Notes: generated by a model from the sequence alone, not told the origin. Positions 36,824-46,074 are shown, counted from the first letter of the stretch. The stretch: 64,000 bases of DNA from Lewinellaceae bacterium (GCA_020636375.1 JACJXZ010000014.1:279329-343328), one strand, 5' to 3'. Translations and numbers: made by a program.

Positions 36824-37060
36824 ATGAACCTTTTTCCCAATATCATTTCTGATCCGGAAATCCTAAACGGCAAGCCCTGCATTCGGGATACCCGAATTAG
36901 TGTTGAACTGATTATGGAGTGGCTTGGCACCGGTGGTACGCCTGAACTTATTGCCAGGAAGCACCCCAAACTTACTGAAGAACTTGTAATGGAGGCGATC
37001 AGATACGCCGCTCGTTTCTCGAAAAACGAAATTGTCATTGAAGTTCGCTCCCCGGCATGA
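36824..37060 (+). CDS. DUF433 protein (antitoxin-like)
   Basis: 78 residues from ATG 36824; the longer frame from 36773 would start inside the promoter and is rejected. The sequence IISDPEILNGKPCIRDTRIS followed by VELIMEWLGTGGTPELIARKHP is classic DUF433, a winged-helix-like domain that often pairs with a DUF5615 PIN-like toxin. The partner is not found: the next 100 bases do not code, and the gene at 37168 is unrelated. It may be an orphan antitoxin or a plain regulator. Confidence 0.88.
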   Translation: MNLFPNIISDPEILNGKPCIRDTRISVELIMEWLGTGGTPELIARKHPKLTEELVMEAIRYAARFSKNEIVIEVRSPA

Positions 37061-37167
37061 AAATCTGTTGTTGAGTATACTTACCCATTTATTTTGGTTG
37101 GTGAAAATGAGCAAGGGAAAATAAAGTTCCGGTTGCGGAATTTATAATCACTAATCACCCTGAGATA

Positions 37168-38055
37168 ATGGCTAAATTCACCCTACTGTACCTATTCCTT
37201 TTCACGGCTACGCTCCACGCCCAGCAGATTCCCGACACCAGCCGCTTTTTCGGGATCGAAACGCCTCGATTCCCGGCAGGCAAGGGGCCGGCGGTGATGA
37301 TCGACGCCGCCCACAACAACTTCCACACCCTCGACGGCCGCTACCGGGCTTTCGGCAACATCCTGGAGGCAGACGGCTACCGGCTGCTTTCCAATGAAGA
37401 ACCTTTCACTGAAGAGGGGCTTGGCCGCTGCGACATCCTCGTGATTTCTAACCCCCTGCACGCCTCCAACCAGGGCAACTGGCAGTTGCCGACGCCCTCT
37501 GCGTTCACGCCGGAGGAGATCGCTGCCGTGAGGCAGTGGGTAGCCGGCGGCGGCCGCCTTTTCCTGATCGCCGACCACATGCCCTTCGCCGGGGCGGCGG
37601 CCGATCTGGGGCGGGCCTTCGGCTTCGAATTCCTCAACAGCTTCGCTATGGACAACCGCCAGCGGCAGGTCGAGTACTTTACCCATGCGCATGGGCTGCT
37701 GCACGGGAATCCGATCACATATAACCTCGATTCCATCGTGACCTTTACCGGCAGTGCCTTCCTGATCCCCACGGCTGCCCGGCCCCTGATCAGCCTGGAC
37801 GGGAACTACACCATCCTGATGCCGGAGCAGGCCTGGAATTTCACGGACGACACCCCCTTTGTCAGCGGCAGCGGGTTCCACCAGCTGGCCTGTCGCGCCT
37901 ACGGAAAAGGCAAAGTGATGGTATCCGGGGAGGCCGCCATGTTCTCCGCCCAGTTGGCCGGCCCCAACCAGGCGCCGATGGGGCTGAACAACCCTGCTGC
38001 ACGGAATAACATCCTACTGCTGCGGAACCTGGTGGGGTGGCTGGCGGAGAAGTGA
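37168..38055 (+). CDS. Secreted DUF4350-like protein
   Basis: 295 residues with signal peptide (MAKFTLLYLFLFTATLHAQ). The mature part (AVMIDAAHNNFHTLDGRYRA, FGNILEADGYRL, CDILVISNPLHAS, VRQWVAGGGRLFLIADHMPF, KGKVMVSGEAAMFSAQLA) is the pattern of DUF4350/class-I glutamine amidotransferase-like domains that end at membranes or are secreted. The nucleophilic Cys of true amidotransferases is absent, so it probably binds rather than catalyses. Stands alone; no partner MoxR-type AAA gene nearby. Confidence 0.72.
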   Translation: MAKFTLLYLFLFTATLHAQQIPDTSRFFGIETPRFPAGKGPAVMIDAAHNNFHTLDGRYRAFGNILEADGYRLLSNEEPFTEEGLGRCDILVISNPLHASNQGNWQLPTPSAFTPEEIAAVRQWVAGGGRLFLIADHMPFAGAAADLGRAFGFEFLNSFAMDNRQRQVEYFTHAHGLLHGNPITYNLDSIVTFTGSAFLIPTAARPLISLDGNYTILMPEQAWNFTDDTPFVSGSGFHQLACRAYGKGKVMVSGEAAMFSAQLAGPNQAPMGLNNPAARNNILLLRNLVGWLAEK

Positions 38056-38107
38056 TTTTTTTCCTGGAGGCGCTGGCAGGTATTGGTTCCCCTCGACTCG
38101 CTCGGGG

Positions 38108-38152
38108 TGGGATTGGTTATTGGTTATTGGTTATTGGTTATTGGTTATTGCC
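38108..38152. repeat. Tandem GGTTATTGG-type repeat
   Basis: Five units of GGTTATTGGTTATTGG-like sequence between the DUF4350-like gene and the convergent T9SS gene. Simple-sequence, non-coding. No clear terminator is seen here. Confidence 0.65.
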
Positions 38153-38179
38153 CGGCAGTAACACGCAGGCTTTTAATGG

Positions 38180-39823
38180 TCAGTCAACGACCAGCTTGCG
38201 CACAGCTATCCCTTCCTTCGTACGCACATGCGCGAAATACAACCCGGCGGGCAACCGGGACAGGTCCAGGACACCGCCTTCGGCGATGAGGGCCTGCCTG
38301 CCCGTGGCGTCAAAAAGCACGATGCGCTCGATGGCAGCCTCCGTTTTGACGTAGGCGATGCCCTGCGCCGGGTTGGGGACGATGGCCAGTTCCATGTCCC
38401 TGGAGGGTTCTTCCAATCCCGTCATCACCTCAGTACAGGGAGGCAGCCCCGGGATATCAGAATTTACCTGCAGGCAGTTATCGAAGTACGCCTGCAGCAC
38501 ATCGAGCTGGCCGCGCAGGCCTGCGGCCTGGGCCAGGTGGTTTTCTCCCTCCCGGTGGACGGTATAACCGGCGATGAACTCATTGACGGCGCCGGGAAAC
38601 AGCTCGAAGGCGTCGAAGCTCATGACCACCCGGCGGTCGCCTTCGGGGTTGCCGGCTTCCCATTCCGTCCACCCGCCGTCCTGTTCAGGCAGGCCAGGGA
38701 AGGCGAAAGCGGCGGGTTCGGAACCGCCGTATCCGATGCCGCCCTCGGTCAGGGGGCTGCCGTCGCGCCACTTCCCCTGGAGGTAGTTGAAATATTCGGG
38801 CAGGGTGTTGGGGTCGGTAACCCCCTGGGGAAAACTGCCGATGGTAGGGTTGAAGAAGGGGATGATACTGGCCAGGGGCACTTCCTGTGCCATAGCGCCA
38901 AGCGGCCCCCGGTAGATGTCGATGCCCAGGGCGGGCGGGTTGGTGCCGAAGCCGGAGAGGCCGAAGCAGTTCTCGTCATTATTGTCGCTATTATAGATGT
39001 ATGCGCTGGCCCGTTCCGGGAAGCTGCCGATGTAGTCGTCGAGCGGGCAACCCAGGTCGGCGTCGGTGAAAAGCCCCCAGCGCGTCTCCGGCAGAGGGCC
39101 GGCAAAATCCGCCCGGTCGATGATCTTGTAGTGGGTGAAGATGGATTCCCGGAGCGGATTTGCCTCTGCGCAGTCGAAGTAGAACACGTTGAGCGAGATT
39201 TCCAGCGGATGCCCTGCCCCCGGCGACAAGGTGAAAACCGTCCAGTTCATTTGGGTGGGGATGATGGGCAGGTTGCAGTTTCTTATTTCCAGCACCGGAT
39301 AGTCGCCATTTGAAGGGTTGTAGATGCCGTCACTGTCTTCGTCCCAAAAGGGGGCGAGGCCGGCGCTGAGGCCCGAAGGCAGCTCGAAGCCGTTGTAGTC
39401 GAAAAAGAAGGGGTTGCCTCTGCCGGGCCAGGCGTAAACAGCGGGTACAGGGCTGTTGATCTGGCCGTCCTCAAAGTCCTGCCGGTGGGCGGCGATCTGG
39501 GCCGCCGTCACCTGCCATACTTTGTCGAAGCCAGGGGTAGGGTTGAACGGGCCGGGGTTGCCGCCCTGGTGGGTGGTGGCATAATACAGGTTGCCGCCTC
39601 CATCGTGGGCGCCGAACCACAGGCCGGTGTAGTGAATGAGGGGCGCGAAGGCACCGTCAGGCAGTTCGTAGTCGAACCCGTGAATGCCGGCAGGAGGGAG
39701 CAGCGCCCCGTCGCTGCGCAGGAAAACGCGGAGGTTGTTGTTCCTGATTTCCAAAACGTTCTGGCCGGCGGCGGCACCGGTTATAACCAGGAGCAAAACG
39801 AGAGATGCGTAAAAACGAGCCAT
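38180..39823 (-). CDS. Secreted T9SS cargo protein, unknown function
   Basis: 547 residues with signal peptide (MARFYASLVLLLVITGAAAG). The main part (GIHGFDYELPDG, GLWFGAHDGGGNLYYATTHQ, PFWDEDSDGIYNPSNGDYPV, TRWGLFTDADLGCPLDDYIG, FPERASAYIYNSDNNDENCF) has the look of the family seen in Saprospiria secretomes with EF-like DxDxDG loops. The C-terminal domain (LAIVPNPAQGIAYVKTE..., LSRLPAGLYFAHVRTKEG) is a T9SS sorting tail. No enzyme motif recognised. Confidence 0.78.
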   Translation of the reverse strand: MARFYASLVLLLVITGAAAGQNVLEIRNNNLRVFLRSDGALLPPAGIHGFDYELPDGAFAPLIHYTGLWFGAHDGGGNLYYATTHQGGNPGPFNPTPGFDKVWQVTAAQIAAHRQDFEDGQINSPVPAVYAWPGRGNPFFFDYNGFELPSGLSAGLAPFWDEDSDGIYNPSNGDYPVLEIRNCNLPIIPTQMNWTVFTLSPGAGHPLEISLNVFYFDCAEANPLRESIFTHYKIIDRADFAGPLPETRWGLFTDADLGCPLDDYIGSFPERASAYIYNSDNNDENCFGLSGFGTNPPALGIDIYRGPLGAMAQEVPLASIIPFFNPTIGSFPQGVTDPNTLPEYFNYLQGKWRDGSPLTEGGIGYGGSEPAAFAFPGLPEQDGGWTEWEAGNPEGDRRVVMSFDAFELFPGAVNEFIAGYTVHREGENHLAQAAGLRGQLDVLQAYFDNCLQVNSDIPGLPPCTEVMTGLEEPSRDMELAIVPNPAQGIAYVKTEAAIERIVLFDATGRQALIAEGGVLDLSRLPAGLYFAHVRTKEGIAVRKLVVD

Positions 39824-39935
39824 ACAGATTGGTTTGGTAGGTTTAACAGATTACTTTTCTACCAGTCAATCTATTGAAATGCCGGCAACCACACAAAGCA
39901 AAAACGAAGATAAGTCAGGTCTCTGACCGGGGTTC

Positions 39936-41498
39936 TCAGTCCGACAGTTGAATAAACTGCCCCCGGTTCACCCGGTACCGGTAGTCTCCGATTTTGACCA
40001 CCTCCCCGTCCGCCAGATGAGACAGCGTTTCGACATCTTCCTCCAGGGTGTGGATGGAGCCGCCGGTGGCGTAGGCGATCGTCAGGTAATCTTCGTTGAT
40101 CCCGTGATCCACGCCGGCGAGTACGATGCGCACCGGGGCGTGGAGCTGGGTGAGGAGTTCGATGTCCCGCACGTCGCTGTAGTTGTCGGCGATGAGGACC
40201 AGCTCGTCGATCTCGCCCATCAGGCGGACGCCCTCGAGCAGGGCCTCCAGGTCGTTCTCGGGGGTCACGCCTCCGCTGCCGGCTGTCATGGCCCGGTTCA
40301 TGGTTTCCAGCAGGCGGTCCATGTTCATCTCTTCGTTGACATAGATGCCGCCGGTGGCGCCCAGCTTTTTTTCTGCTTCCGGCTTGCCGTCCCCATCGTT
40401 GAAGAAGATATAGCGGTTCTGTTCGCCGGGCACGAAGGCCAGGGCGTGCCAGAGCAGGATCTGGTCCATATAGGGATACATGCTTCCTGTGATGTCGGTG
40501 ACGATCACTTTGTTCGACCACTCTGCGCGCTTGCGGTAGAGGGCGGCTTCGATCTCCTGGCCTGTTTTTTCGAAATAGCGCTCGTCCGCTTCTATGTGCA
40601 GCCGCTCTTTGGCGGCGCGCAGTTCGATCACCTCTTTCACCCTTTCCGGATCAGCGCCGAAGCTCAGCATGTGGAGGAAGTCCTCTTCGCCGGCCAGGGC
40701 CCGCTCGGCCGCCAGGCTGTCGAGGCGCCGCTCCAGGCGGTAGAGGGAGTCCCGGATGGCTGCCTGCCGGGCCCGCTCCGCCCGCCGTGCCAGGATGGCC
40801 TTCGTGCCGATGGTGGTGTAGCGCAGGCGGACCTTGCCCGCCCTGTCGTCGTTGGGCAGGAAGAAGTGGGCTACTTCCGGTTCGAAGAGCGTGCTTATCG
40901 TGATGCTGTCGCCCTTGGGCAGCATGAGGATGGCGCGGCCCGTGGCGTCCGTCTCGGCGGCGAACACCCGGCCGCTCTTCCGCAGGCGGAAGTACAGCTG
41001 CTCGCCCTCGTGGGGCTGCCCATCGAAGCCCTCTACCGTCAGCCACAGCAGCACCCGCGAGCGGGTCGGCATCTGGCTTTCGGCCACCTGCTGGAAAACC
41101 GTATCGTTGCGGACGACCTCGGTATATTCCTTCGGGCTGTAGCCTACCCCCAGCCGGCTGCGGACGAATTTGGCGTCTACCGTCCTGAAGTCCTTTATCC
41201 CCGGCTCGTCGGCGGTGTTGAGGGTAAACGCCTGCCCGCGCGGCAGGAGGAAGACAGCTTCGCCCCGGCCGTCCGTCTGCCCGTACCATACCTTGGCCTG
41301 CTTTTTGTTGACGGCCCAGAGCTCCAGTCCAGCCACGCCCCGGTTGCGGAGGTCGAGCACCTGAATGGTGAGCTGCACGTGGGTTTCGGTGGCCGCCGGG
41401 GCGTTGGGGAGGTGGCGGTTTTGGCGGATGGTGTCGGGCTGGGCGGCGAGAGGAGACAGTGCCAGTATGGCCGCGAGGAATGAGAGGGTTGTCTTCAT
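39936..41498 (-). CDS. Exported protein with VWA-like domain
   Basis: 520 residues from 41498 (MKTTLSFLAAILALSPLAAQ); an upstream ATG at 41651 lies inside the hairpin at 41590-41688 and is rejected. N-terminal Ig-like/carboxypeptidase-regulatory segments (QVLDLRNRGVAGLELWAVNK, QTDGRGEAVFLLPRGQ, DATGRAILMLPKGDSI), a coiled-coil stretch (ILARRAERARQAAIRDSLYR), then a von Willebrand A fold starting VIVTDITGSMYPYMDQIL, in which DxTGSM is a MIDAS-like metal site. NYSDVRDIELLTQL and PVRIVLAGVDHGINEDYL fit the rest of that fold. Likely a periplasmic or surface binding protein. Confidence 0.75.
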   Translation of the reverse strand: MKTTLSFLAAILALSPLAAQPDTIRQNRHLPNAPAATETHVQLTIQVLDLRNRGVAGLELWAVNKKQAKVWYGQTDGRGEAVFLLPRGQAFTLNTADEPGIKDFRTVDAKFVRSRLGVGYSPKEYTEVVRNDTVFQQVAESQMPTRSRVLLWLTVEGFDGQPHEGEQLYFRLRKSGRVFAAETDATGRAILMLPKGDSITISTLFEPEVAHFFLPNDDRAGKVRLRYTTIGTKAILARRAERARQAAIRDSLYRLERRLDSLAAERALAGEEDFLHMLSFGADPERVKEVIELRAAKERLHIEADERYFEKTGQEIEAALYRKRAEWSNKVIVTDITGSMYPYMDQILLWHALAFVPGEQNRYIFFNDGDGKPEAEKKLGATGGIYVNEEMNMDRLLETMNRAMTAGSGGVTPENDLEALLEGVRLMGEIDELVLIADNYSDVRDIELLTQLHAPVRIVLAGVDHGINEDYLTIAYATGGSIHTLEEDVETLSHLADGEVVKIGDYRYRVNRGQFIQLSD

Positions 41499-41589
41499 GG
41501 GAATTTGTGTGTGGTTAGACAATAGGGTTTGGGGGAATAACGGAGGGGAGGGGAGGGGTAGTTTGTGGGGAGGGGATTTTAACCGGTTT

Positions 41590-41688
41590 TCGATATGTAG
41601 ACCCCAACCTCGGCGGACGGTTAACGGCTGACGGCCGACGGCCGACCGCAAACACTGGACTAGCGAAAAGTTGGGGCCTACATATCGA
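41590..41688. repeat. 99-bp hairpin element
   Basis: TCGATATGTAGACCCCAAC (41590-41608) and GTTGGGGCCTACATATCGA (41670-41688) pair over 18 of 19 positions. Between them is a run of GACGGCCGACGGCCGACC-like direct repeats. It lies 92 bp upstream of the VWA-like gene. Confidence 0.75.
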
Positions 41689-41769
41689 ACTTGGGTTAAG
41701 ATGATAATTCCCCCCCAATTACCATTTTCATACTAATTTTGTAACTATTTAGGTGGGCCTGATGCCTTT

Positions 41770-41930
41770 GCCACGAAGCTTGCCCGGCTCGCAGAGACGG
41801 GACACCAAGACACCAAGACACCAAGACACCAAGTTTACCCGGACTTCGGCGTGAGCTCAGTCGAACGCTGGCTAGACGGGATCGCACCAAGGCTTTGTGC
41901 AATCTTAGTGTCTTGGTGTCTTCGTGGCTA
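41770..41930. repeat. Palindromic element with GCCACGAAG / CTTCGTGGC ends and CACCAAGA tandem repeat
   Basis: The left part TTGCCACGAAGCTTGCCCGG and the right part TCTTAGTGTCTTGGTGTCTTCGTGGCTA are inverted. Four units of ACACCAAG sit inside, and GCCCGGACTTCGGCGTGAGC is a block that recurs at 32258-32278. The tract fills the gap before the isomerase gene. Two related palindromes (GCCACGAAAGCAC...) are at about 25606-25672 and 45825-45897. Confidence 0.62.
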
Positions 41931-41991
41931 AAAAGCGGAGGGCTGCTAAATAGTTACCTAATTTTACATTTTTCACGCAAAAACTCCACCC

Positions 41992-42438
41992 ATGAAAATC
42001 GCCGTAGGAACCGACATGAAGACCCACCTTGCCGAGGCCATCGTCGGGGAGCTGAAAAAGAGAGGCTATGAAGTAGACGTCTACGGGGCTTTGGCCGCTA
42101 CCCCTGCGCTCTGGACGAAAGTCGCCATCGAAGTCGCCGAGAAGGTAGCCGTCGGCGAATACCGACAGGCGGTGCTCTGCTGTTGGACGGGCACCGGCAT
42201 CAGCCTGGCAGCCAACAAGGTGAAGGGCATCCGCGCCGCCCTCTGCGGGGACGCCCAGACGGCTGCCGGCGCCCGCAAATGGAACGACGCCAACATCCTC
42301 TGCATGAGCCTGCGCGCTACTTCCGATGAAGTGGCCCGGGAGATGCTGGATGCCTGGTTCGCCAACGGACCGAGCACCGACGAGGAGGACGTGGCCTGCC
42401 TGAGGTACCTGGAGGAGTGGGAGGCGGAGCATTTATAG
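41992..42438 (+). CDS. RpiB/LacA/LacB-family sugar-phosphate isomerase
   Basis: 148 residues. Aldose-ketose isomerase fold: MKIAVGTDMKTHLAEAIVGE at the start (phosphate loop Asp region), CCWTGTGISLAANKVKGIRA with the catalytic-site Cys and the glycine-rich loop, and NDANILCMSLRATS near 100. These match ribose-5-phosphate isomerase B and the galactose-6-phosphate isomerase subunits. The usual DHAG of RpiB is TDMK here, so the substrate may differ. Cytoplasmic, single gene. Confidence 0.87.
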   Translation: MKIAVGTDMKTHLAEAIVGELKKRGYEVDVYGALAATPALWTKVAIEVAEKVAVGEYRQAVLCCWTGTGISLAANKVKGIRAALCGDAQTAAGARKWNDANILCMSLRATSDEVAREMLDAWFANGPSTDEEDVACLRYLEEWEAEHL

Positions 42439-42486
42439 TTCGGTTGAACGTGAGGTTGAGGTTGAGGACCTCTCACATGAATACGC

Positions 42487-42942
42487 TCAATCATACACAT
42501 ACTTCCACGTTCCATCCGCCTGTTTTTGCCAAACGGTATGAAATACCCCTTCGGCTTCGATCTTCTGCCCGGCCGTATCGATGGCTGAAAACTGATAGGG
42601 GCCGTAGGTGTAGCCCATATCGCCGGCGGCGGCCGCCTCTACGAATTCCGGGGCCCATTTCAGGGAAACCTCCCGAAGAGGGCTTTGCCCGAAGTATGAC
42701 TGGATAGCTGCCTTGCCCCGGATGATGCGGTTGTTGCGGTTGAGCACGGCGCTGTCGGCGGCAAAGGCCAGGAAAGCGGCGGGCACGCCCTGCGCTTCGG
42801 CCATGGCGGCAAAGGCTGCTTCCGCCTGCCGGATCTCCCGGCGGGCCTGTTCTGCTACTTCGGCCTTGCCTGGCGAGGGGGCGGGGCGGCAGCTCCAGGC
42901 AAGGGCGAGTGCTGTCAGCAATAAAGAGGTAGTCATTTTCAT
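42487..42942 (-). CDS. SnoaL/DUF4440-like NTF2-fold protein, probable lipoprotein
   Basis: 151 residues from ATG 42942; a longer frame to 43038 lacks a signal. The N-terminus MKMTTSLLLTALALAWSCRP has a hydrophobic stretch ending in Cys, a likely lipoprotein signal though the -1 to -3 residues are not canonical. The rest (EIRQAEAAFAAMAEAQG, FLAFAADSAVLNRNNRIIRG, KAAIQSYFG, YGPYQFSAID, GVFHTVWQKQADGTWKYVYD) is the DUF4440 form of the NTF2-like fold, a small ligand-binding or isomerase scaffold. Function unknown. Convergent with the isomerase gene. Confidence 0.8.
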   Translation of the reverse strand: MKMTTSLLLTALALAWSCRPAPSPGKAEVAEQARREIRQAEAAFAAMAEAQGVPAAFLAFAADSAVLNRNNRIIRGKAAIQSYFGQSPLREVSLKWAPEFVEAAAAGDMGYTYGPYQFSAIDTAGQKIEAEGVFHTVWQKQADGTWKYVYD

Positions 42943-43162
42943 AGCCGGGATATTTTGTAAGAAAAACGTGGCGCCCATCTGCCACATAGGGCGCCTAGGT
43001 AGTTTCAGATAGGCCACATCAGCTCCGTGAAAATACAAAAAAAACGATCTGTGAAATGCTCCCCGGGGGCAATAGCCCGCAACAACGGCCGGAAAGCAAA
43101 CTCCTCCCTACGAACGTCAATTTCTTTTTTAAGTGTTCCTAACCGTCCGGCCCATCCGACCC

Positions 43163-44572
43163 TCACCCCCCCCTCTGATCCCGCCGTATCACCTCCTCCA
43201 CCTGATTCACTTTCAGGTTCTTGCCGATGATCTTCCGGTCCGGGTTCAGGACGTACAGTTCCGGCGTGATGTCCACCCAGTACTTGCCGTAGATGGAGCG
43301 GTTGGTGGGGTCGAAGACGTTGACCCAGTCCATGCCGTTGCGGGCGATGAAGTCTTTCCACTCGGCATCCTCGGTATCCAGGGCGATGGCGAAGACCTCC
43401 ACGCCTTTGTCTTTCCACTCCCGGTAGAAGCGCACCAGCTTGGGGGTTTCCTCGATGCAGTGGTCGCAGGTCGGGTTGTACATGAATACGATGATGTAGG
43501 GCGCTGTGATTTCGTAGATGGAGTGGTACTGCCCGTCCGGCCCCGGAGCCCGCACATCCGGCGCCTGTTTGCCCACCAGGCTGGCCGCCATTTCGGAGGC
43601 CCGCTTCTGGATGGCCCAGGTTTGCAGGGAGTCGGACCAGAAGGCGCGTTCCTGGGTGAAGTAGCGCTCCACCATGAAGACGAAGACGGCTTCCGAGTCC
43701 ATCAGGGTGCTCTTGGTGGGTTGGTACTGCAGGGTGATCCAGTTGGCGAAGAACTTGAAGTATTCGGGATAGGCCAGCACCTGATCCACCAGGAACCGGG
43801 CGGCGGCGTTGATGGAATCCGGGTGTTGAACGGTCAGGGTTTTGATGTAGCGCTGCAGCTTATTGGCGATGACGGGCGTGCGCAGCAGGCGGGGGTCGCT
43901 GAAATCGACGTCTTTCCAGAAATCGGTGCGGTAGAAGTATACCTGGAGGGCGGAGTCCAGCGTGCCGTCCGGTTTGTATACCTCGCGGGGGTCGGGGTTC
44001 TGGCCTGCCTTTTTGTACCGGGTAAAAAAGGCGTCCGGGTAGCGGGTGAAGATTTCTTCCAGGTGGGCTTTCCGGTTGGTGACCAGCTCGTCGACCTGCT
44101 TTTTGACATCCCGGTATTCCGGGCTTTCCGGCGCCAGGGCCTGGAGGCGGGCGGAAGCTTCCTGCACCGCTGCGCTGTACCGGGTTTCATAATCCAGGTT
44201 CCGGTACAGCAGCTCGTTGTCCAGGCTGCCTTCGGCTTCCATGGCTTCTACCAGTTCGCCCTTCCGGGTTTTCAGGGAGAAGGTTTGGTCGTCGTCCAGC
44301 AGCACCTGGAGGGCCATCTTGTCGGGCAGCCAGATGTAGTACAGGCCGGCAGGGTAGGGGTCGTCCCGCTGGAAGCGCATCCGGCCGTCGGCGTCAACCT
44401 GCGCCGAGTCGACGCGGAACTGCTGGTCGGCGAAGACGCCGATGAGGTAGGCCTGGCCGGCGGGCAGGCCGCCCACCTGGATGTCGATGGCGGGTGGCCC
44501 GGCCTGCTGGGCGGTGAGGGCCGGAAGGGCCAGGAACAGGGCCAGGAGGGTGGGGAAAACGGGTTTGATCAT
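43163..44572 (-). CDS. Secreted thioredoxin-like protein (DUF4369/DUF5106-AhpC/TSA)
   Basis: 469 residues with signal peptide (MIKPVFPTLLALFLALPALT, ending AQQ). Residues about 25-125 are a DUF4369-like beta domain, 130-320 a helical DUF5106 domain (YFYRTDFWKDVDFSDPRLLR, RYIKTLTVQHPDSINA), and 330-469 a thioredoxin fold (GKQAPDVRAPG, IIVFMYNPTCDHCIEETPKL) with the redox pair CDHC. A periplasmic thiol-disulfide protein, typical of Bacteroidota. The gene ends in a normal stop and is followed on the far side by nothing in the same direction. The 49-bp tandem repeats lie just upstream of its start. Confidence 0.88.
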   Translation of the reverse strand: MIKPVFPTLLALFLALPALTAQQAGPPAIDIQVGGLPAGQAYLIGVFADQQFRVDSAQVDADGRMRFQRDDPYPAGLYYIWLPDKMALQVLLDDDQTFSLKTRKGELVEAMEAEGSLDNELLYRNLDYETRYSAAVQEASARLQALAPESPEYRDVKKQVDELVTNRKAHLEEIFTRYPDAFFTRYKKAGQNPDPREVYKPDGTLDSALQVYFYRTDFWKDVDFSDPRLLRTPVIANKLQRYIKTLTVQHPDSINAAARFLVDQVLAYPEYFKFFANWITLQYQPTKSTLMDSEAVFVFMVERYFTQERAFWSDSLQTWAIQKRASEMAASLVGKQAPDVRAPGPDGQYHSIYEITAPYIIVFMYNPTCDHCIEETPKLVRFYREWKDKGVEVFAIALDTEDAEWKDFIARNGMDWVNVFDPTNRSIYGKYWVDITPELYVLNPDRKIIGKNLKVNQVEEVIRRDQRGG

Positions 44573-44625
44573 TTGCTGGGTTTTTGAGGGTCAAAAAAAG
44601 GCATTTCCAGACAAAATGCAAAACT

Positions 44626-45177
44626 TGACAGGATTTACAGGTTTGGTGGGCTGGATGCTTTTTGTGGACAGGATGAACAGGATTTACAGGTTTGGTGGGC
44701 TGGATGCTTTTTGTAGACAGGATGAACAGGATTTACAGGTATGGCGGGCTGGTGTTTTGTGGACAGGATGAACAGGGTTTACAGGTTTGGCAGGCTGGAT
44801 GCTTTGGGGAGACAGGGTGAACAGGGTTTACAGGTTTGGCAGGCTTGGAAGGCTGGTGTTTTTGTGGACAGGATGAACAGGATTTACAGGTTTGGTGGGC
44901 TGGATGCTTTTTGTAGACAGGGTGAACAGGGTTTACAGGTTTGGTGGGCTGGATGCTTTTTGTAGACAGGATGAACAGGATTTACAGGTTTGGTGGGCTG
45001 GATGCTTTTTGTAGACAGGATGAACAGGATTTACAGGTTTGGTGGGCTGGATGCTTTTTGTAGACAGGGTGAACAGGATTTACAGGTTTGGTGGGCTGGA
45101 TGCTTTGGGGAGACAGGGTGAACAGGGTTTACAGGTTTGGTAGGCTGGCATTTTTGTGGAGAGGGTGGGCAGGGTTT
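44626..45177. repeat. 49-bp tandem repeat array, about 11 copies
   Basis: The unit is GACAGGATGAACAGGATTTA, then CAGGTTTGGTGGGCTGGATG, then CTTTTTGTA, 49 bases. About eleven copies follow head to tail, with variants GGGTGAACAGGG, TTTGGCAGG and one longer unit near 44830. Because 49 is not a multiple of three, any reading frame changes from unit to unit, so it is not a coding repeat. There are no unique spacers, so it is not CRISPR. It lies directly upstream of the thioredoxin gene start. A single copy-like trace (AATCCTGTAAATCC) is at 46092. Confidence 0.9.
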
Positions 45178-45268
45178 AAAAAATATAGTTGCTTACGCTG
45201 CAGGAGCATACAAGTCCTGGAATTCCTCTTCATCCTGATTACATAACGCCATGAGTGGGGCTATACGC

Positions 45269-45649
45269 CTATTTTTTCCCGGGGGGATAATTCCGGTATT
45301 TGCGTTTGATTTGTACAGACAGTCCAAAATTGATCAATAGGCCGATATCTTTTTTGGTGGCGGTCAGATAATTCACCAAGCGTATTTCATGGTCAAGTTG
45401 GATTTCGAAAACGGATTGCAGCTCTACGATAAGGATATTCTCTACGAAAAGGTCTGCCCTGAAGTTGCCCACTCTCTCTTCCTCGTAGTAAACCTTTACC
45501 GGATACTGTTGCTCCGCCGAAATGCCGCGTTTGCGCAGCTCAACCATCATGGCGTTCTCGTATACTTTTTCCAGAAAACCAAATCCAAGCGTGTTGTGGA
45601 CCTTGTAGGCGGCAGCAATCACTTCCCGGGTTAATGCGTCCATTTCCAT
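45269..45649 (-). CDS. GxxExxY protein
   Basis: 126 residues. The name-giving motif GFGFLEKVYENAM is at about 22-34. VKVYYEEERVGNFRADLFVE and ILIVELQS carry the D...E-x-Q pattern of a PD-(D/E)xK nuclease-like core. VNYLTATKKDIGLLINFG is the usual end of this family. Such proteins are widespread in Bacteroidota, often in many copies and near repeats; they may act on nucleic acid, but no function is proven. It has no partner here. Confidence 0.9.
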   Translation of the reverse strand: MEMDALTREVIAAAYKVHNTLGFGFLEKVYENAMMVELRKRGISAEQQYPVKVYYEEERVGNFRADLFVENILIVELQSVFEIQLDHEIRLVNYLTATKKDIGLLINFGLSVQIKRKYRNYPPGKK

Positions 45650-45784
45650 AAGAGCCGTTTTTAATTGAATTTACACCTGTTGGAGGCCTTTCTCCTTCAT
45701 ATTCTCACAATTTAGGCCCTCTGAAAAAAGTCCGCAAGGACAGTTGACGCCATTCCCTCACCTGTAAATTTTTGAGCTAATAGA

Positions 45785-45931
45785 CCAGCAGTTTCTCATG
45801 TAAGGTATGCACGTGGCGAAAAGATGCCACGAAAGCACAAAAACACAAAATCCCACGAAACTTCGTGCGGATTTTGTGCCTTCGTGTTTTAGTGGCAAAA
45901 CGTGCGAACTCTACATGAGAAATTGCTGCTA
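45785..45931. repeat. 147-bp nested palindromic element
   Basis: Outer arms GCAGTTTCTCATGTAAGG and CTCTACATGAGAAATTGCTG (about 45913-45931) are inverted with a few mismatches. Inside, TGCCACGAAAGCACAAAAAC and GTGCCTTCGTGTTTTAGTGGCA pair again around ATCCCACGAAACTTCGTGCGG. The stretch 45650-46074 holds this element and no gene. Confidence 0.7.
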
Positions 45932-46074
45932 ATAGACATAGTATGCATGGAGTATTTTGATAGTCAGTCTGTTAAGTTTGTGATGATATGCAGTTGTTGT
46001 TAACGCAACACCCCAAAATTCCACTCGCCTTGTTAACCATATCTCCCCCCAAAGCGCCGCGCCCCCAAAACCTG

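Noticed and set aside
39948..41483. Long antisense open frames opposite real genes (also 43133-44587, 30860-32128, 24086-25525, 25863-27473, 19909-21186, 53830-54864)
   Set aside because: Each is the mirror of a well-supported gene, lacks recognisable motifs or signal, and has biased composition.
44626..45177. Possible CRISPR array
   Set aside because: Repeats follow one another without unique spacers and no cas gene is near; it is a minisatellite.
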